From Microvirga arvi (lineage in GTDB: Bacteria > Pseudomonadota > Alphaproteobacteria > Rhizobiales > Beijerinckiaceae): a stretch of DNA of 64,000 nucleotides. The position numbers and the translations under genes are program-made. The DNA lies in the NCBI RefSeq assembly GCF_016892765.1, contig NZ_JAFEMD010000004.1:146430-210429 (forward strand), read 5' to 3'. Below are positions 1-8,431 of this stretch, one piece after another. Below the pieces are notes generated by a model. The model saw only the letters and a list, made by a program, of their open reading frames with translations, made no database searches and was not told the DNA's origin. Numbering within the stretch: position 1 is the stretch's first letter; each line of letters starts with the position of its first letter.

Positions 1-227
1 GCGAGACCCGGCTTCAGGCCCAGGTTCTCGTCCGACATGACAACCGTATCGAAGATGTGGCGCAGGGCCTCGGCCTGGCTGCCCAGGGTCGACCAATGCG
101 GGTCGATGGAGTCGGGTCCGGCCCGCAGCCCCATGGTCAAAGTTTGCGCCAATACGCCACCGCTGAGGACGGTGCCGAGGACGAGAGCCGCTATGAGTGA
201 TCCACCCAGCTTGAAGTTTTGTTTCAA
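1..227 (-). CDS. ABC transporter substrate-binding protein, peptide/SBP_bac_5 type (N-terminal part, cut by window edge)
   Basis: Reading leftwards off the window edge, this frame opens with a TTG at 225-227 preceded by an AGGGGAAG ribosome-binding site. It encodes a Lys-containing hydrophobic signal peptide ending near ALA-QT, then the pattern expected at the mature start of family 5 solute-binding proteins: LTMGLRAGPDSIDPH, followed by a conserved EALRHIFDTVV segment and an EN-LGLKPGLA segment. Such proteins deliver oligopeptides, nickel or similar ligands to an ABC importer in the periplasm. No ATG is available in frame, so the TTG start is inferred. It is divergent from the GntR gene and probably supplies the substrate for the amidohydrolase operon. 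Confidence 0.8.
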   Translation of the reverse strand, partial: MKQNFKLGGSLIAALVLGTVLSGGVLAQTLTMGLRAGPDSIDPHWSTLGSQAEALRHIFDTVVMSDENLGLKPGL

Positions 228-270
228 TTCACTTCCCCTCTTGCTAAGACCCTGGCTTTTCGTCCAAGGT

Positions 271-288
271 GTTCTTATCGATTAGAAC
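271..288. promoter_or_regulatory. 18-bp near-palindrome, probable operator of the GntR-type regulator
   Basis: GTTCTTATCGATTAGAAC is palindromic at 16 of 18 positions (half-site GTTCT, core ATCGAT). It lies between the divergent binding-protein gene and the GntR-type regulator, 35 bases before the regulator start, where it could control both directions. Operator function is inferred from symmetry and position. Confidence 0.55.
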
Positions 289-323
289 GGTAGGTCACTC
301 TAACAAGAAAAGTCAACAGCCCC

Positions 324-1400
324 TTGCCTAAACCTCAACCAGCAGCTGACGCTTACGAAGGCATCCGTTATGGTGGCTCGGAACAGAGCCAAGACGAGCG
401 CATCCTTGCCAACTTGGCGGGCTCCCTCGACCGGTCTCTTCCCGTGCCGCTCGGAACGCAGCTGCGCGGGCTGATCGAGTTCGGGATTGCCTTGGGCGAA
501 CTGCCGACCGGTCAGCGCCTGCCCTCGGTGCGGGAACTGGCCGAGCGCGCCGGCATAGCGCACATGACGGTCGCAACCGTCTACAGGGAATTGCGCGAGA
601 CAGGCCTCATCGAAGCGAAGCCAGGGGCAGGCACTTATGTGGGCGATGGGCACAACAGCGACGGCCTTCGCTCCCATGCGATCCGAAAGATCCAGCGCCG
701 CATCGAAACGCTCTTCAACGAAGCCGGGCAGCTGGGCCTTGCACCATCTGTCGTTTCCTCGCTCGTGAATGCCCGCGCCGCACGTGGTCCAACTCCGACG
801 CGGCCGCTCCGTCTCGTGATGGTGGGCAATTTCATCGAAACGACTCAGCAATACGCCAATCGCATTCAGGACCACCTCGGCTCCGACGACACCATCGTGG
901 TGACGACCGTGGACGCCCTCCATGCAGGCGAGACTTTCCCCATGCCCTGCGACATCTGCGTGACGCTGGCGCATCGCCGCGGTGAGGTCGAGCATCTCGT
1001 GCCCAGTGGCATCCCTGTCCTCGGCCTGAGCTTCATCCCTGCGGAAGAGACGCGGGCCAAGCTTGCGATGATCGACCCCATGGCACGCATCGGCATCGTG
1101 TCGATCTTTCCCGAGTTCACAGCTCTGATGAAGCCCGGGGTTCTGCGGTTTGCACCTCATGTCTCGGAGGTCGATGTACGCCTGATCACGGCACCCGACC
1201 TCTCGGCCTTTCTCGCTCAGGTCGACGTGGCGGTTTATGCGAGCGGTGCCGAGGCGACCGTCAGGAAGCTGCTGCCGCCGGAACGTCAGGCCATGGAATT
1301 CCGCTATGTACCGGATCCGCATGCGATTCGTGCCACGCTCCTGCCCATCATCGAGCGCCTGCGCTCATCCATCGTTTCTCAAGAGGAAGAGGCTTCATGA
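324..1400 (+). CDS. GntR-family regulator with periplasmic-binding-like effector domain
   Basis: Residues about 35-108 form a GntR winged helix: LPVPLGTQLRGLIEFGI, then GQRLPSVRELAERAG, MTVATVYRELRETGLIE and a wing ending GAGTYV. The C-terminal part (about 150-350) is neither an FCD, UTRA nor aminotransferase domain. It has alternating strands and helices (RLVMVGNF, TIVVTTVDAL, DICVTLAH, RIGIVSIF, VDVAVYASGA), like a periplasmic-binding-protein-like sensor. The start is a TTG; a GTG at 444 is in frame but would remove part of the DNA-binding domain. Its stop overlaps the next gene by 4 bases, so it is transcribed with the operon it presumably controls. The effector is unknown. Confidence 0.8.
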   Translation: MPKPQPAADAYEGIRYGGSEQSQDERILANLAGSLDRSLPVPLGTQLRGLIEFGIALGELPTGQRLPSVRELAERAGIAHMTVATVYRELRETGLIEAKPGAGTYVGDGHNSDGLRSHAIRKIQRRIETLFNEAGQLGLAPSVVSSLVNARAARGPTPTRPLRLVMVGNFIETTQQYANRIQDHLGSDDTIVVTTVDALHAGETFPMPCDICVTLAHRRGEVEHLVPSGIPVLGLSFIPAEETRAKLAMIDPMARIGIVSIFPEFTALMKPGVLRFAPHVSEVDVRLITAPDLSAFLAQVDVAVYASGAEATVRKLLPPERQAMEFRYVPDPHAIRATLLPIIERLRSSIVSQEEEAS

Positions 1401-2092
1401 AGATCAGTGAGATGAACTGGCTTCAGGTGGAAGAATACCTGAAGACGGATGATCGCGCCGTTGTCCCGCTCGGCTGCACGGAGCAGCATGCTTACCTGAG
1501 CCTGTCCGTCGACAGCATCTTGGCAGAACGTGTCGCTGCGGAAGCCGCTGCGCCCACCGGCGTTCCTGTCTTCCCAGTTCAGGCCTATGGCATCACACCC
1601 TATTTCATGGCCTATCCCGGCACGGTCTCGCTGAAGGCGGACACCTATCTGCGCATCATCACGGACATCCTCGATTCGCTGAAACGCACGGGCTTCCGCC
1701 GCATTCTCTTCGTCAACGGGCATGGCGGCAACACTCCGGGCCATACGGCAGCCATCGAATGGATGGGCGCCAATCCTGAGTGCCGCGTGAAGTTCCACAA
1801 TTGGTGGAACGCTCCGCGCACTTTCGAGAAGGTGAAGGAGATTGACCCCGTCGCATCGCATGCATCCTGGATGGAGAACTTCCCCTGGACGCGCCTACCC
1901 GGCATCGAGCAGCCGTCCCACCAGAAGCCCATGGTCGATCTGGAGTGCATGCGGACCTTCGGTCCGGAAGGCGTGCGTGAGATCCTGCAGGACGGCAATT
2001 TCGGCGGCTACTTCCAGCGCTCCGACGAAGACATGCATGCCATCTGGTCGGTCGCCATCGACGAGACCCGCGCCCTGATCGAGAACTGGTGA
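1397..2092 (+). CDS. Creatininase-family amidohydrolase
   Basis: The 231-residue protein carries the family's metal-binding signature PLGCTEQHAYLSLSVD (Glu29, His31, Asp39 expected ligands) and the NGHGGN motif at about 107-112. Creatininase-fold enzymes hydrolyse cyclic or linear amides using two metal ions. Start ATG overlaps the regulator stop by 4 bases (ATGA), indicating translational coupling. The true substrate cannot be told from sequence; creatinine itself is only one possibility, because the family also includes formamide and cofactor-maturation enzymes. Confidence 0.85.
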   Translation: MKISEMNWLQVEEYLKTDDRAVVPLGCTEQHAYLSLSVDSILAERVAAEAAAPTGVPVFPVQAYGITPYFMAYPGTVSLKADTYLRIITDILDSLKRTGFRRILFVNGHGGNTPGHTAAIEWMGANPECRVKFHNWWNAPRTFEKVKEIDPVASHASWMENFPWTRLPGIEQPSHQKPMVDLECMRTFGPEGVREILQDGNFGGYFQRSDEDMHAIWSVAIDETRALIENW

Positions 2093-3108
2093 TGAACGAG
2101 AACACGATCCTGATCTGGGGTGCGGGCGCTATCGGCGGCACCCTCGGCGCCTATCTGGCCCGCGCTGGCGAGGATGTTCTGCTCGTCGACATCGTCGAGC
2201 CGCATGTGGAAGCCATGAAGCGCGAGGGCCTTCTTATCGAAGGTCCTGTGGAAACCTTCCGTCAGCCCGTGAAGGCCGCCTTGCCCGGCGCGGTGACAGG
2301 AAAGTTCAAGCGCATCATCCTCGCGGTCAAGGCTCATCACACCCGCGATGCCGTCCGTGCGGTGAAACCGCATTTGGAGGAGGATGGCACGATTCTTTCC
2401 GCTCAAAACGGCCTCAACGAGATCACCATCGCCGAGGAAGTCGGCGCCGAGCGTACGGTCGGCTGCTTTGTCAACTTCGGTGCTGATTGGCTGGAGCCCG
2501 GCCGCATTCTCTTCGGCAACCGGGCTGCGGTGGCAGTCGGCGGGCTCGACGGGCAGGCGAGCGAGGCAGTGCGCGACTATCACCGCCTGCTTTCGATCTT
2601 CGAGCCCGAAGCCGTGCTTACCGAGAACATCTGGGGTTATCTCTGGGGCAAGCTCGGTTACGGCTCCCTGCTCTTTGCCACGGCGCTGACGAATGCCTCC
2701 ATGTCGGAGAATCTCGCCTCCGAGCGCCACTTCCCGGTCTATCATCGCCTCGGACAGGAAGTGATGGCAGTCGCCAAGGCTCGTGGCGTAAAGCCGCTGG
2801 GTTTCAACGGCTTCAATCCCGACGCCTTCATGCCCGGAGCCGACGAGGCGGCCGCGCGGAGCTCCGTCGCCGACATGGCGGAGTTCAACCGGCACACGGC
2901 CAAGACCCATTCGGGCATCTGGCGCGATCTCGCTGTGCGCAAGCGGAAGACGGAGGTCGACGCCCAGATCGCCATCATCGCGACCCTCGGCCGGGATGCC
3001 GGTATCCCGACACCTGCCATCAGCAAGCTGGTCGGCCTGATCCATGACATCGAAGACGGACGGCGTGAGCAATCCTGGGCCACTCTCGACGAGATGCTGA
3101 AGCTATGA
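2089..3108 (+). CDS. Ketopantoate reductase-like (ApbA/PanE family) oxidoreductase
   Basis: The N-terminus has the NAD(P)-binding turn GAGAIGG at residues 11-17 in a Rossmann fold. The C-terminal helical domain has the LWGKLGYGS segment typical of the family, with the Lys expected to act as catalytic acid. Length of 339 residues is slightly longer than PanE. It overlaps its neighbours by 4 bases on both sides, so it belongs to the same transcript. In this catabolic context it more likely reduces or oxidises a 2-keto/2-hydroxy intermediate than makes pantothenate; that is inference. Confidence 0.82.
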   Translation: MMNENTILIWGAGAIGGTLGAYLARAGEDVLLVDIVEPHVEAMKREGLLIEGPVETFRQPVKAALPGAVTGKFKRIILAVKAHHTRDAVRAVKPHLEEDGTILSAQNGLNEITIAEEVGAERTVGCFVNFGADWLEPGRILFGNRAAVAVGGLDGQASEAVRDYHRLLSIFEPEAVLTENIWGYLWGKLGYGSLLFATALTNASMSENLASERHFPVYHRLGQEVMAVAKARGVKPLGFNGFNPDAFMPGADEAAARSSVADMAEFNRHTAKTHSGIWRDLAVRKRKTEVDAQIAIIATLGRDAGIPTPAISKLVGLIHDIEDGRREQSWATLDEMLKL

Positions 3109-3860
3109 AACTCGATTTCGCCAATCGCCGTGTCGCCGTCACCGGGGCAGCGCAGGGCATCGGACGCAGCATTGTCCAGTCGCTCGCGGCTGAAGGCGCC
3201 CATGTCTGGGCGCTCGATCTGGACGAAGCCGGTCTGCGCATCGCTGCTGAGTCCGGCGCCAACGCGACCCGCACCCTCGACCTTGCGGATCGTGGCGCAG
3301 TCGCCGCCGTTTTCGCCGATATGGCTGCGTCCCTCGGCGGCATCGATATCCTCGTCAATTGCGCTGGCGGCGTTCGCGGGCAGGTGGCCAAGCCTATCGA
3401 GGAGGTACGCGAGGAGGATTGGCTCGTTCTGTTCGAAGCCAATGTGCATGGTGCATTCTGGTGCTCGCAGGCGGCAGCTCCACATATGAAGCGCGGGAAG
3501 TTCGGACGCATCGTCAACATTTCGTCCGGAGCCGGTCTGCGCCCGAGCCTCACCGGCATCCAGGCTTATACCGCTTCCAAGCATGCACTTGTCGGACTGA
3601 CCAAGCAGCTCAGCTTCGAACTCGGACCGTTCGGCATTACCGTGAACAGCGTCGCGCCCGGCTTCGTCCTGTCAAATCCGGCAACGCAACGCCAATGGGA
3701 GAGCTATGGTCCTGAAGGTCAGGCGCGTCTCGTCGAGGGCATTCACACTCGTCGCCTTGGGTATCCCCGGGACATCGCCAATGCCGTGATGTTCCTGGCC
3801 TCGGATGCAGCAGCCTGGATCTCTGGGCAGATCATCTCGGTCGATGGCGGTCGCTCCTGA
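3105..3860 (+). CDS. Short-chain dehydrogenase/reductase
   Basis: Classical 251-residue SDR: cofactor motif TGAAQGIG (13-20), an NCAGG turn near 85-89, catalytic Ser near 140 and YTASK with Tyr155 and Lys159. An Asp after the second strand (ALDLD) favours NAD(H) over NADP(H). The C-terminus VDGGRS is the usual subunit-contact end. It overlaps the upstream gene by 4 bases. Substrate unknown; it probably oxidises an alcohol released by the hydrolases of the operon. Confidence 0.88.
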   Translation: MKLDFANRRVAVTGAAQGIGRSIVQSLAAEGAHVWALDLDEAGLRIAAESGANATRTLDLADRGAVAAVFADMAASLGGIDILVNCAGGVRGQVAKPIEEVREEDWLVLFEANVHGAFWCSQAAAPHMKRGKFGRIVNISSGAGLRPSLTGIQAYTASKHALVGLTKQLSFELGPFGITVNSVAPGFVLSNPATQRQWESYGPEGQARLVEGIHTRRLGYPRDIANAVMFLASDAAAWISGQIISVDGGRS

Positions 3861-3909
3861 CGCCGTAGCCAATCTTACGGATCATTTCAGACAAGGAATT
3901 GAGAGCACC

Positions 3910-4806
3910 ATGGACGATATGAACAGCCAGCCCTGGGCTTGGGATGAACAGACCTGGCGCGGCAAGGTGGATTATGTGCGAGCCGGTCGCTCTCTGAAGC
4001 CTGCCCGTTGGAAGGGCGGCGCCCGCTGCGCCGTCGCCCTCTCTTTCGATTCCGACCATGAGACGAACGAGCTGCGGGACGGCGGCAAGTCCATCGGCCG
4101 CATGTCGCAGGGCCAGTACGGGAATCGTCAGGGTGTGCCGCGCATTTTGAACGCCCTCGCCAAATACGATGCCAAGGCAACCTTCTTCGTCCCTGCCGTG
4201 GCCGCCCTCCTCTACGAAGACGAGCAGCGGCGGGTCGTTGCGGAAGGCCATGAGGTCGGCATCCATGGCTGGATTCATGAGCTCAACAGCCAGCTTCCCT
4301 ACGAGATCGAACGCGACCTGATGTTCCGCGCCGCCGATACCCTGGAGCGGATCACCGGGATGCGCCCTGTGGGGTTGCGTACGCCGTCCTGGGATTTCAG
4401 CCCGAGCACGCTCCGCATCGAGCGCGAGCTCGGCCTGCTCTACGATTCCTCGCTCATGGCCGATGACGATCCCTACGAATTGCTGGAGCAGGGCGAACCT
4501 ACGGGCATCGTCGAACTGCCGGTGGAGTGGATCCGTGACGACGCCGTCTACTTCAACATGCACCGCTTCAACGGTCTGCGCCCGCACACCCCGCCGACCG
4601 CCGTCTATGATATCTTCCTCCGCGAGTTCGAGCGAGCCTATGAGGAAGGCGGGCTGTTCCTTCTGACCATGCATCCGCATGTGACCGGCTACCGCTCGCG
4701 CATCTGGATTCTCGAAAAGCTTCTGGAGGAGATCACACGGCGCTCGGATGTATGGGTGGCGACCCATGCGGAGATCGCGGCTTTCGTGAAGGAGCAAGGC
4801 TCCTGA
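3910..4806 (+). CDS. Polysaccharide deacetylase-fold hydrolase (PuuE/cyclic imidase-like)
   Basis: The NodB-fold core is visible: FDSDHE near 46-51 in the place of the usual TFDD motif, TFFVPA near 91-96, HEVGIHGWIHE with His119 and His123 as metal ligands, and LRTPSWDFS. This pattern fits the branch that contains allantoinase PuuE and cyclic imidases, rather than chitooligosaccharide deacetylases, so hydrolysis of a cyclic amide is plausible. No signal peptide, so cytoplasmic. The ATG at 3910 was chosen, with AAGGA upstream; a longer in-frame extension to 3805 would run back into the SDR gene. It ends one base into the next start codon. Confidence 0.8.
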   Translation: MDDMNSQPWAWDEQTWRGKVDYVRAGRSLKPARWKGGARCAVALSFDSDHETNELRDGGKSIGRMSQGQYGNRQGVPRILNALAKYDAKATFFVPAVAALLYEDEQRRVVAEGHEVGIHGWIHELNSQLPYEIERDLMFRAADTLERITGMRPVGLRTPSWDFSPSTLRIERELGLLYDSSLMADDDPYELLEQGEPTGIVELPVEWIRDDAVYFNMHRFNGLRPHTPPTAVYDIFLREFERAYEEGGLFLLTMHPHVTGYRSRIWILEKLLEEITRRSDVWVATHAEIAAFVKEQGS

Positions 4807-5861
4807 TGAAGTCCCATCCTCGTGCCCGCGATGCTGGTCTTGCCTGCGGCGCCCTGCCGATGGGTGAGTTGAACAGTATTGCGGACGTGCCGGGCGTCCG
4901 TGTCGGCCATTGCACTCTCGTCGAAGGGGAAATCCGTACAGGGGTGACAGCAGTTATTCCACACGGCGGCAATCTCTATCGCGAGAAGCCCATGGCGGCG
5001 GTTCATGTGCTCAACGGGTTTGGCAAGAGCGCTGGTCTGGTGCAGGTGGAGGAACTGGGTACCATCGAGACCCCGATCCTTCTCACCAATACTCTCTCGG
5101 TCGGCACCTGCTGCACGGCGCTGGTGCGCCACGCCATTGAGCACAATCCGGACATCGGCCGCGAGACCGCCACCGTGAACCCGGTCGTCTTCGAGTGCAA
5201 CGACGGCTATCTGAACGACATCCAGGCCCTTGCCGTCACGGAGGAGCATGCGCGCGCTGCTCTGGCACGCGCGTCATCCCATTTCGAGGTCGGCTCCGTA
5301 GGCGCCGGTTGCGGCATGAGCACCTTCGGCTTCAAGGGCGGCATCGGCAGCTCATCCCGACGCATCGATCTCGACGGCCGAAGCTATCACCTGGGTATTC
5401 TCGTCCTATCCAACTTCGGGCGTTCCGGGGACCTGCGCCTTCCCGACGGCAGGATCATCGCTCCCCCCAAGGGGCACATGGAGAAGCGTGCCCCGGAGAA
5501 GGGCTCGATCATCATCATCGCAGCCACGGATGCTCCATTGAGCGACCGGCAACTCAAGCGAATCATCCGCCGCTCCGGCGTCGGTCTTGCTCGGCTCGGT
5601 TCCTTCTGGGGTCACGGCAGTGGCGACATTGCGCTTGGCTTCACGACGGCCAATGTTCTTTTGCATGACGAAAAGTCGGACTTGGTCGACATCCGCATCC
5701 TCAATGAGAACCGCATCGACCTGCTCTTCGAGGCGATGGCCGATGCCACGCAGGAGGCCGTTCTGGATGCGCTGGTCGCCGCCGGCTCCATGACCGGCCG
5801 CTCCTGGCATTACCGCCCTGCCCTGGTCGACGCACTTTCACTCTCTTCATCGGACGCATGA
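4806..5861 (+). CDS. P1-family (DmpA-type) self-processing aminopeptidase/amidase
   Basis: The 351-residue protein matches the DmpA/BapA family: N-terminal NSIADVPGVRVGH, central GSVGAGCGMSTFGFKGGIG, then SSSR at about 182-185. The G-S bond in this GIGSSSR region is where family members cleave themselves to free the nucleophilic Ser. Relatives release N-terminal D-, L- or beta-amino acids or hydrolyse small amides. Start and preceding stop share one base (TGATG), so it is coupled to the deacetylase-like gene. It is one of four distinct amide hydrolases in the operon. Confidence 0.87.
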   Translation: MKSHPRARDAGLACGALPMGELNSIADVPGVRVGHCTLVEGEIRTGVTAVIPHGGNLYREKPMAAVHVLNGFGKSAGLVQVEELGTIETPILLTNTLSVGTCCTALVRHAIEHNPDIGRETATVNPVVFECNDGYLNDIQALAVTEEHARAALARASSHFEVGSVGAGCGMSTFGFKGGIGSSSRRIDLDGRSYHLGILVLSNFGRSGDLRLPDGRIIAPPKGHMEKRAPEKGSIIIIAATDAPLSDRQLKRIIRRSGVGLARLGSFWGHGSGDIALGFTTANVLLHDEKSDLVDIRILNENRIDLLFEAMADATQEAVLDALVAAGSMTGRSWHYRPALVDALSLSSSDA

Positions 5862-5864
5862 CCC

Positions 5865-6845
5865 ATGACCAGCAGCACGATACCAGGCAACGATTTCGCG
5901 CTCGCCATACACGGCGGTGCAGGCACGATTTTGCGCAGCAAGATGACGCCGGAACGGGAGGCCGCCTATCACGCAGGCCTACGCCGCGCTCTCGAAGCGG
6001 GACGTATCGTTCTCGCCGATGGCGGCAGCGCGCTTGACGCAGCCACCGCCGCTGTGATGGCTCTCGAAGACGAGCCCCTTTTCAATGCCGGGCGCGGCGC
6101 AGTCTACACGTCGGCCGGCAAGCAGGAAATGGACGCGGCCGTCATGGATGGCCGCGATCGTGCCGCCGGTGCTGTTGCCGGAATCTGCGGCCCACGCAAT
6201 CCGATCCTCGCCGCGCGAGCCGTGATGGAGCATTCCGGACACGTCCTCCTCATCGGCGAGAGCGCCATGGAGTTCTGCCGCCGGCAGGGTTTAGCCTTCG
6301 AAGAGCCCTCCTACTTCTTCACCGAACAACGCTGGCAAGCCCTGCAGGAGACGCTTGCCATGCGCAGGAGCGGCGCTGAGGACCTGGACGAGTCGCGCAA
6401 GCACGGCACGGTCGGCGCAGTGGCACGCGATCGCAACGGGAATCTTGCGGCAGCCACATCCACGGGTGGCATGACGGCGAAAGCTCCCGGGCGGGTGGGC
6501 GATAGCCCTGTGTTCGGTGCCGGAACATGGGCCGATAACGAGACCTGCGCCATCTCTGCGACTGGACATGGCGAGATCTTCATCCGCTATGCGGCGGCCC
6601 ACGAGATCGCCTCCCGCATGCGCTATGCGGGTCAGTCCCTGGACCAGGCAGCGCATGCGGTCGTGATCGATATGCTCGCCCCGGCAGGTGGCTCGGGCGG
6701 CATCATCGCCGTGGATCGCGCCGGCAACGTATCCCTCCCCTTCAACTGCTCCGGCATGTATCGCGGTGTCGTCAAAGGGAACGGCAGGCTCCTCACCGGG
6801 ATCTACGACGAGCCTCTTGTCGACTTTCAGATTGTCGGAAAATGA
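5865..6845 (+). CDS. Isoaspartyl peptidase/L-asparaginase, Ntn-hydrolase family 2
   Basis: AIHGGAGT opens the protein (14-21), FNAGRGAVYTSAG and MDAAVMDG follow, and the autoprocessing site is HGTVGAVA with Thr182 as predicted nucleophile after cleavage at Gly181. The downstream STGGMTAKAPGRVGDSP and ATGHGE segments are characteristic of plant-type asparaginases, which hydrolyse asparagine and beta-aspartyl dipeptides. It lies 3 bases after the P1 peptidase stop. No clear ribosome-binding site, so translation is probably coupled. Substrate in this pathway could be another amide. Confidence 0.9.
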   Translation: MTSSTIPGNDFALAIHGGAGTILRSKMTPEREAAYHAGLRRALEAGRIVLADGGSALDAATAAVMALEDEPLFNAGRGAVYTSAGKQEMDAAVMDGRDRAAGAVAGICGPRNPILAARAVMEHSGHVLLIGESAMEFCRRQGLAFEEPSYFFTEQRWQALQETLAMRRSGAEDLDESRKHGTVGAVARDRNGNLAAATSTGGMTAKAPGRVGDSPVFGAGTWADNETCAISATGHGEIFIRYAAAHEIASRMRYAGQSLDQAAHAVVIDMLAPAGGSGGIIAVDRAGNVSLPFNCSGMYRGVVKGNGRLLTGIYDEPLVDFQIVGK

Positions 6846-6923
6846 AGACGGAGGAGCCGGTTCACGGCCATAGATCCGACCCTATATGCCCCTCCCGCAC
6901 TCGTTTGGCAGAGGAGATCGCAC

Positions 6924-7778
6924 ATGCCGCTCAATGACAATCCCGTCTGGTTCATCACGGGCTGTTCAACCGGATTCGGCCGGGAGTTCGCCCAAAAGGT
7001 GCTCCGCAGGGGCTGGCGCGCCGTCGTGACGGCTCGGGATGCGAGCCGGGTTCAGGATCTGGTCGACGGTCATGGGGATCAGGCTCTCGCCCTGTCCCTC
7101 GACGTCACGAAGCCTGACCAGATCGCCGCTGCAGTCCAGGAAGCGGAGGGCCGCTTCGGTGCCATCGACGTGCTGGTGAACAATGCCGGCTACGGCTACC
7201 AGTCCTCCATCGAAGAAGGCGACGATGCCGAGATCCGCGCCCAGTTCGAGGCCAATGTGTTCGGCCTCGCGGCCATGACGCGCGCGGTTCTGCCCGGCAT
7301 GCGCGCTCGCCGACGCGGCCATATCGTCAACATCTCTTCCCAGGCAGGCTTCATCGGCTTCGAGGGCTCCGGCTATTATGCAGCGACCAAACATGCGGTG
7401 GAGGGCCTGTCGGATTCGCTCTTCAGGGAGGTGGCTCCGCTTGGCATCAAGGTGACTTGCGTCGAGCCGGGTCCGTTCCGCACCGATTGGGCGGGGCGCT
7501 CCCTGCAGCAGCGGCGTCCGACGATCGCCGATTATCAGAACACGGTGGGAGCCCGCCTCGCATCGACGGCCAGTATCAGCGGCAAGCAGCCCGGCGACCC
7601 CGTCCGCGCCGTGGAGGCGATCATCAAGATGGTCGAAGCGGACAACCCGCCCAGGCATCTTGTGCTGGGCTCCATCGCCCTCGACGGAATCCGGAATAAG
7701 CTGAACGAAACTCTGGCCGAGATCGACGGCTGGGCCGAGACGAGCCGTAGCGCAGATTATCCGGAAAGCGAACGCTAG
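6924..7778 (+). CDS. SDR-family oxidoreductase
   Basis: TGCSTGFG near the N-terminus (8-15), NNAGYGYQ, SSQAGFIG and YYAATKH mark a 284-residue SDR of the group often labelled oxidoreductase or 3-oxoacyl-ACP reductase-like. GAGGAG precedes the ATG with a 7-base gap. There are 78 bases after the asparaginase stop, so it may be read from the same transcript or from its own promoter. The substrate is not predictable. Confidence 0.85.
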   Translation: MPLNDNPVWFITGCSTGFGREFAQKVLRRGWRAVVTARDASRVQDLVDGHGDQALALSLDVTKPDQIAAAVQEAEGRFGAIDVLVNNAGYGYQSSIEEGDDAEIRAQFEANVFGLAAMTRAVLPGMRARRRGHIVNISSQAGFIGFEGSGYYAATKHAVEGLSDSLFREVAPLGIKVTCVEPGPFRTDWAGRSLQQRRPTIADYQNTVGARLASTASISGKQPGDPVRAVEAIIKMVEADNPPRHLVLGSIALDGIRNKLNETLAEIDGWAETSRSADYPESER

Positions 7779-7903
7779 ATCGGGATTTGCACATCCTTCG
7801 AGACGGCACTTATCATGGGAATATTGCGACCCCGTGTGATGGGCGTTCGTCGCTTTGGCGCAGCCCTCACTTCTCACATCTTTTCGAAAGGAGGCCTTCG
7901 GCC

Positions 7904-8362
7904 ATGAGCCTTGAATCCGTTCGCGCCTTTCTCGCCCAGAACGCACCGGAAATCGAGATCATCGAAATGGGGACGAGCACCGCCACGGTCACCCAGGCGG
8001 CGGAAGCGCACGGCGTTGGGCCGGAGAAAATCGCCAAGACCCTGTCCCTCCGCGTCGGAGGGAAGAGCTTCCTCGTGGTCACGAGCGGCGTTGCGCGACT
8101 GGACAACAAGAAGGTGAAGGCGACATTCGGCGGCAAGGCGTCGATGCTGGATGCGGAGCAGGTCCAGGCCCTGACCGGTCATCCTGTCGGAGGGGTCTGC
8201 CCTTTTGGATTGGCAACGCCCCTCCCCGTCTATTGCGACATCTCGTTGAAGGCTTTCGACGAAGTCGTCCCGGCTGCAGGTTCCATCCATACGGCCGTGC
8301 GAATCAACCCGCAGCGCATGGCCGACCTCGTCGGTGCCGATTGGGTGGATGTGTGCCAGTAA
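7904..8362 (+). CDS. YbaK/EbsC-family aminoacyl-tRNA deacylase-like protein
   Basis: A strong AAAGGAGG site lies 8-15 bases before this ATG, so the longer frame opening at 7787 was trimmed. The 152-residue product has the YbaK fold: KIAKTLSLRVGGKSFLVV, the conserved Lys-rich stretch DNKKVKATFG, and GHPVGGVCPFG, the glycine-rich loop of the active site. Such proteins hydrolyse mischarged Cys- or Pro-tRNA in trans. The gene is followed by a strong hairpin and converges on the glpQ-like gene. Confidence 0.87.
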   Translation: MSLESVRAFLAQNAPEIEIIEMGTSTATVTQAAEAHGVGPEKIAKTLSLRVGGKSFLVVTSGVARLDNKKVKATFGGKASMLDAEQVQALTGHPVGGVCPFGLATPLPVYCDISLKAFDEVVPAAGSIHTAVRINPQRMADLVGADWVDVCQ

Positions 8363-8383
8363 GGACCTCCACCGGCGGAAGAA

Positions 8384-8407
8384 CCCGGCATCGGGGGCGA
8401 TGCCGGG
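8384..8407. terminator. Bidirectional terminator hairpin
   Basis: CCCGGCATCG pairs perfectly with CGATGCCGGG around a GGGG loop, followed by CGTTTCG. It lies in the short gap between two convergent genes and could stop transcription from both sides. Confidence 0.7.
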
Positions 8408-8431
8408 CGTTTCGACTGGAAGTCTGTAAGA

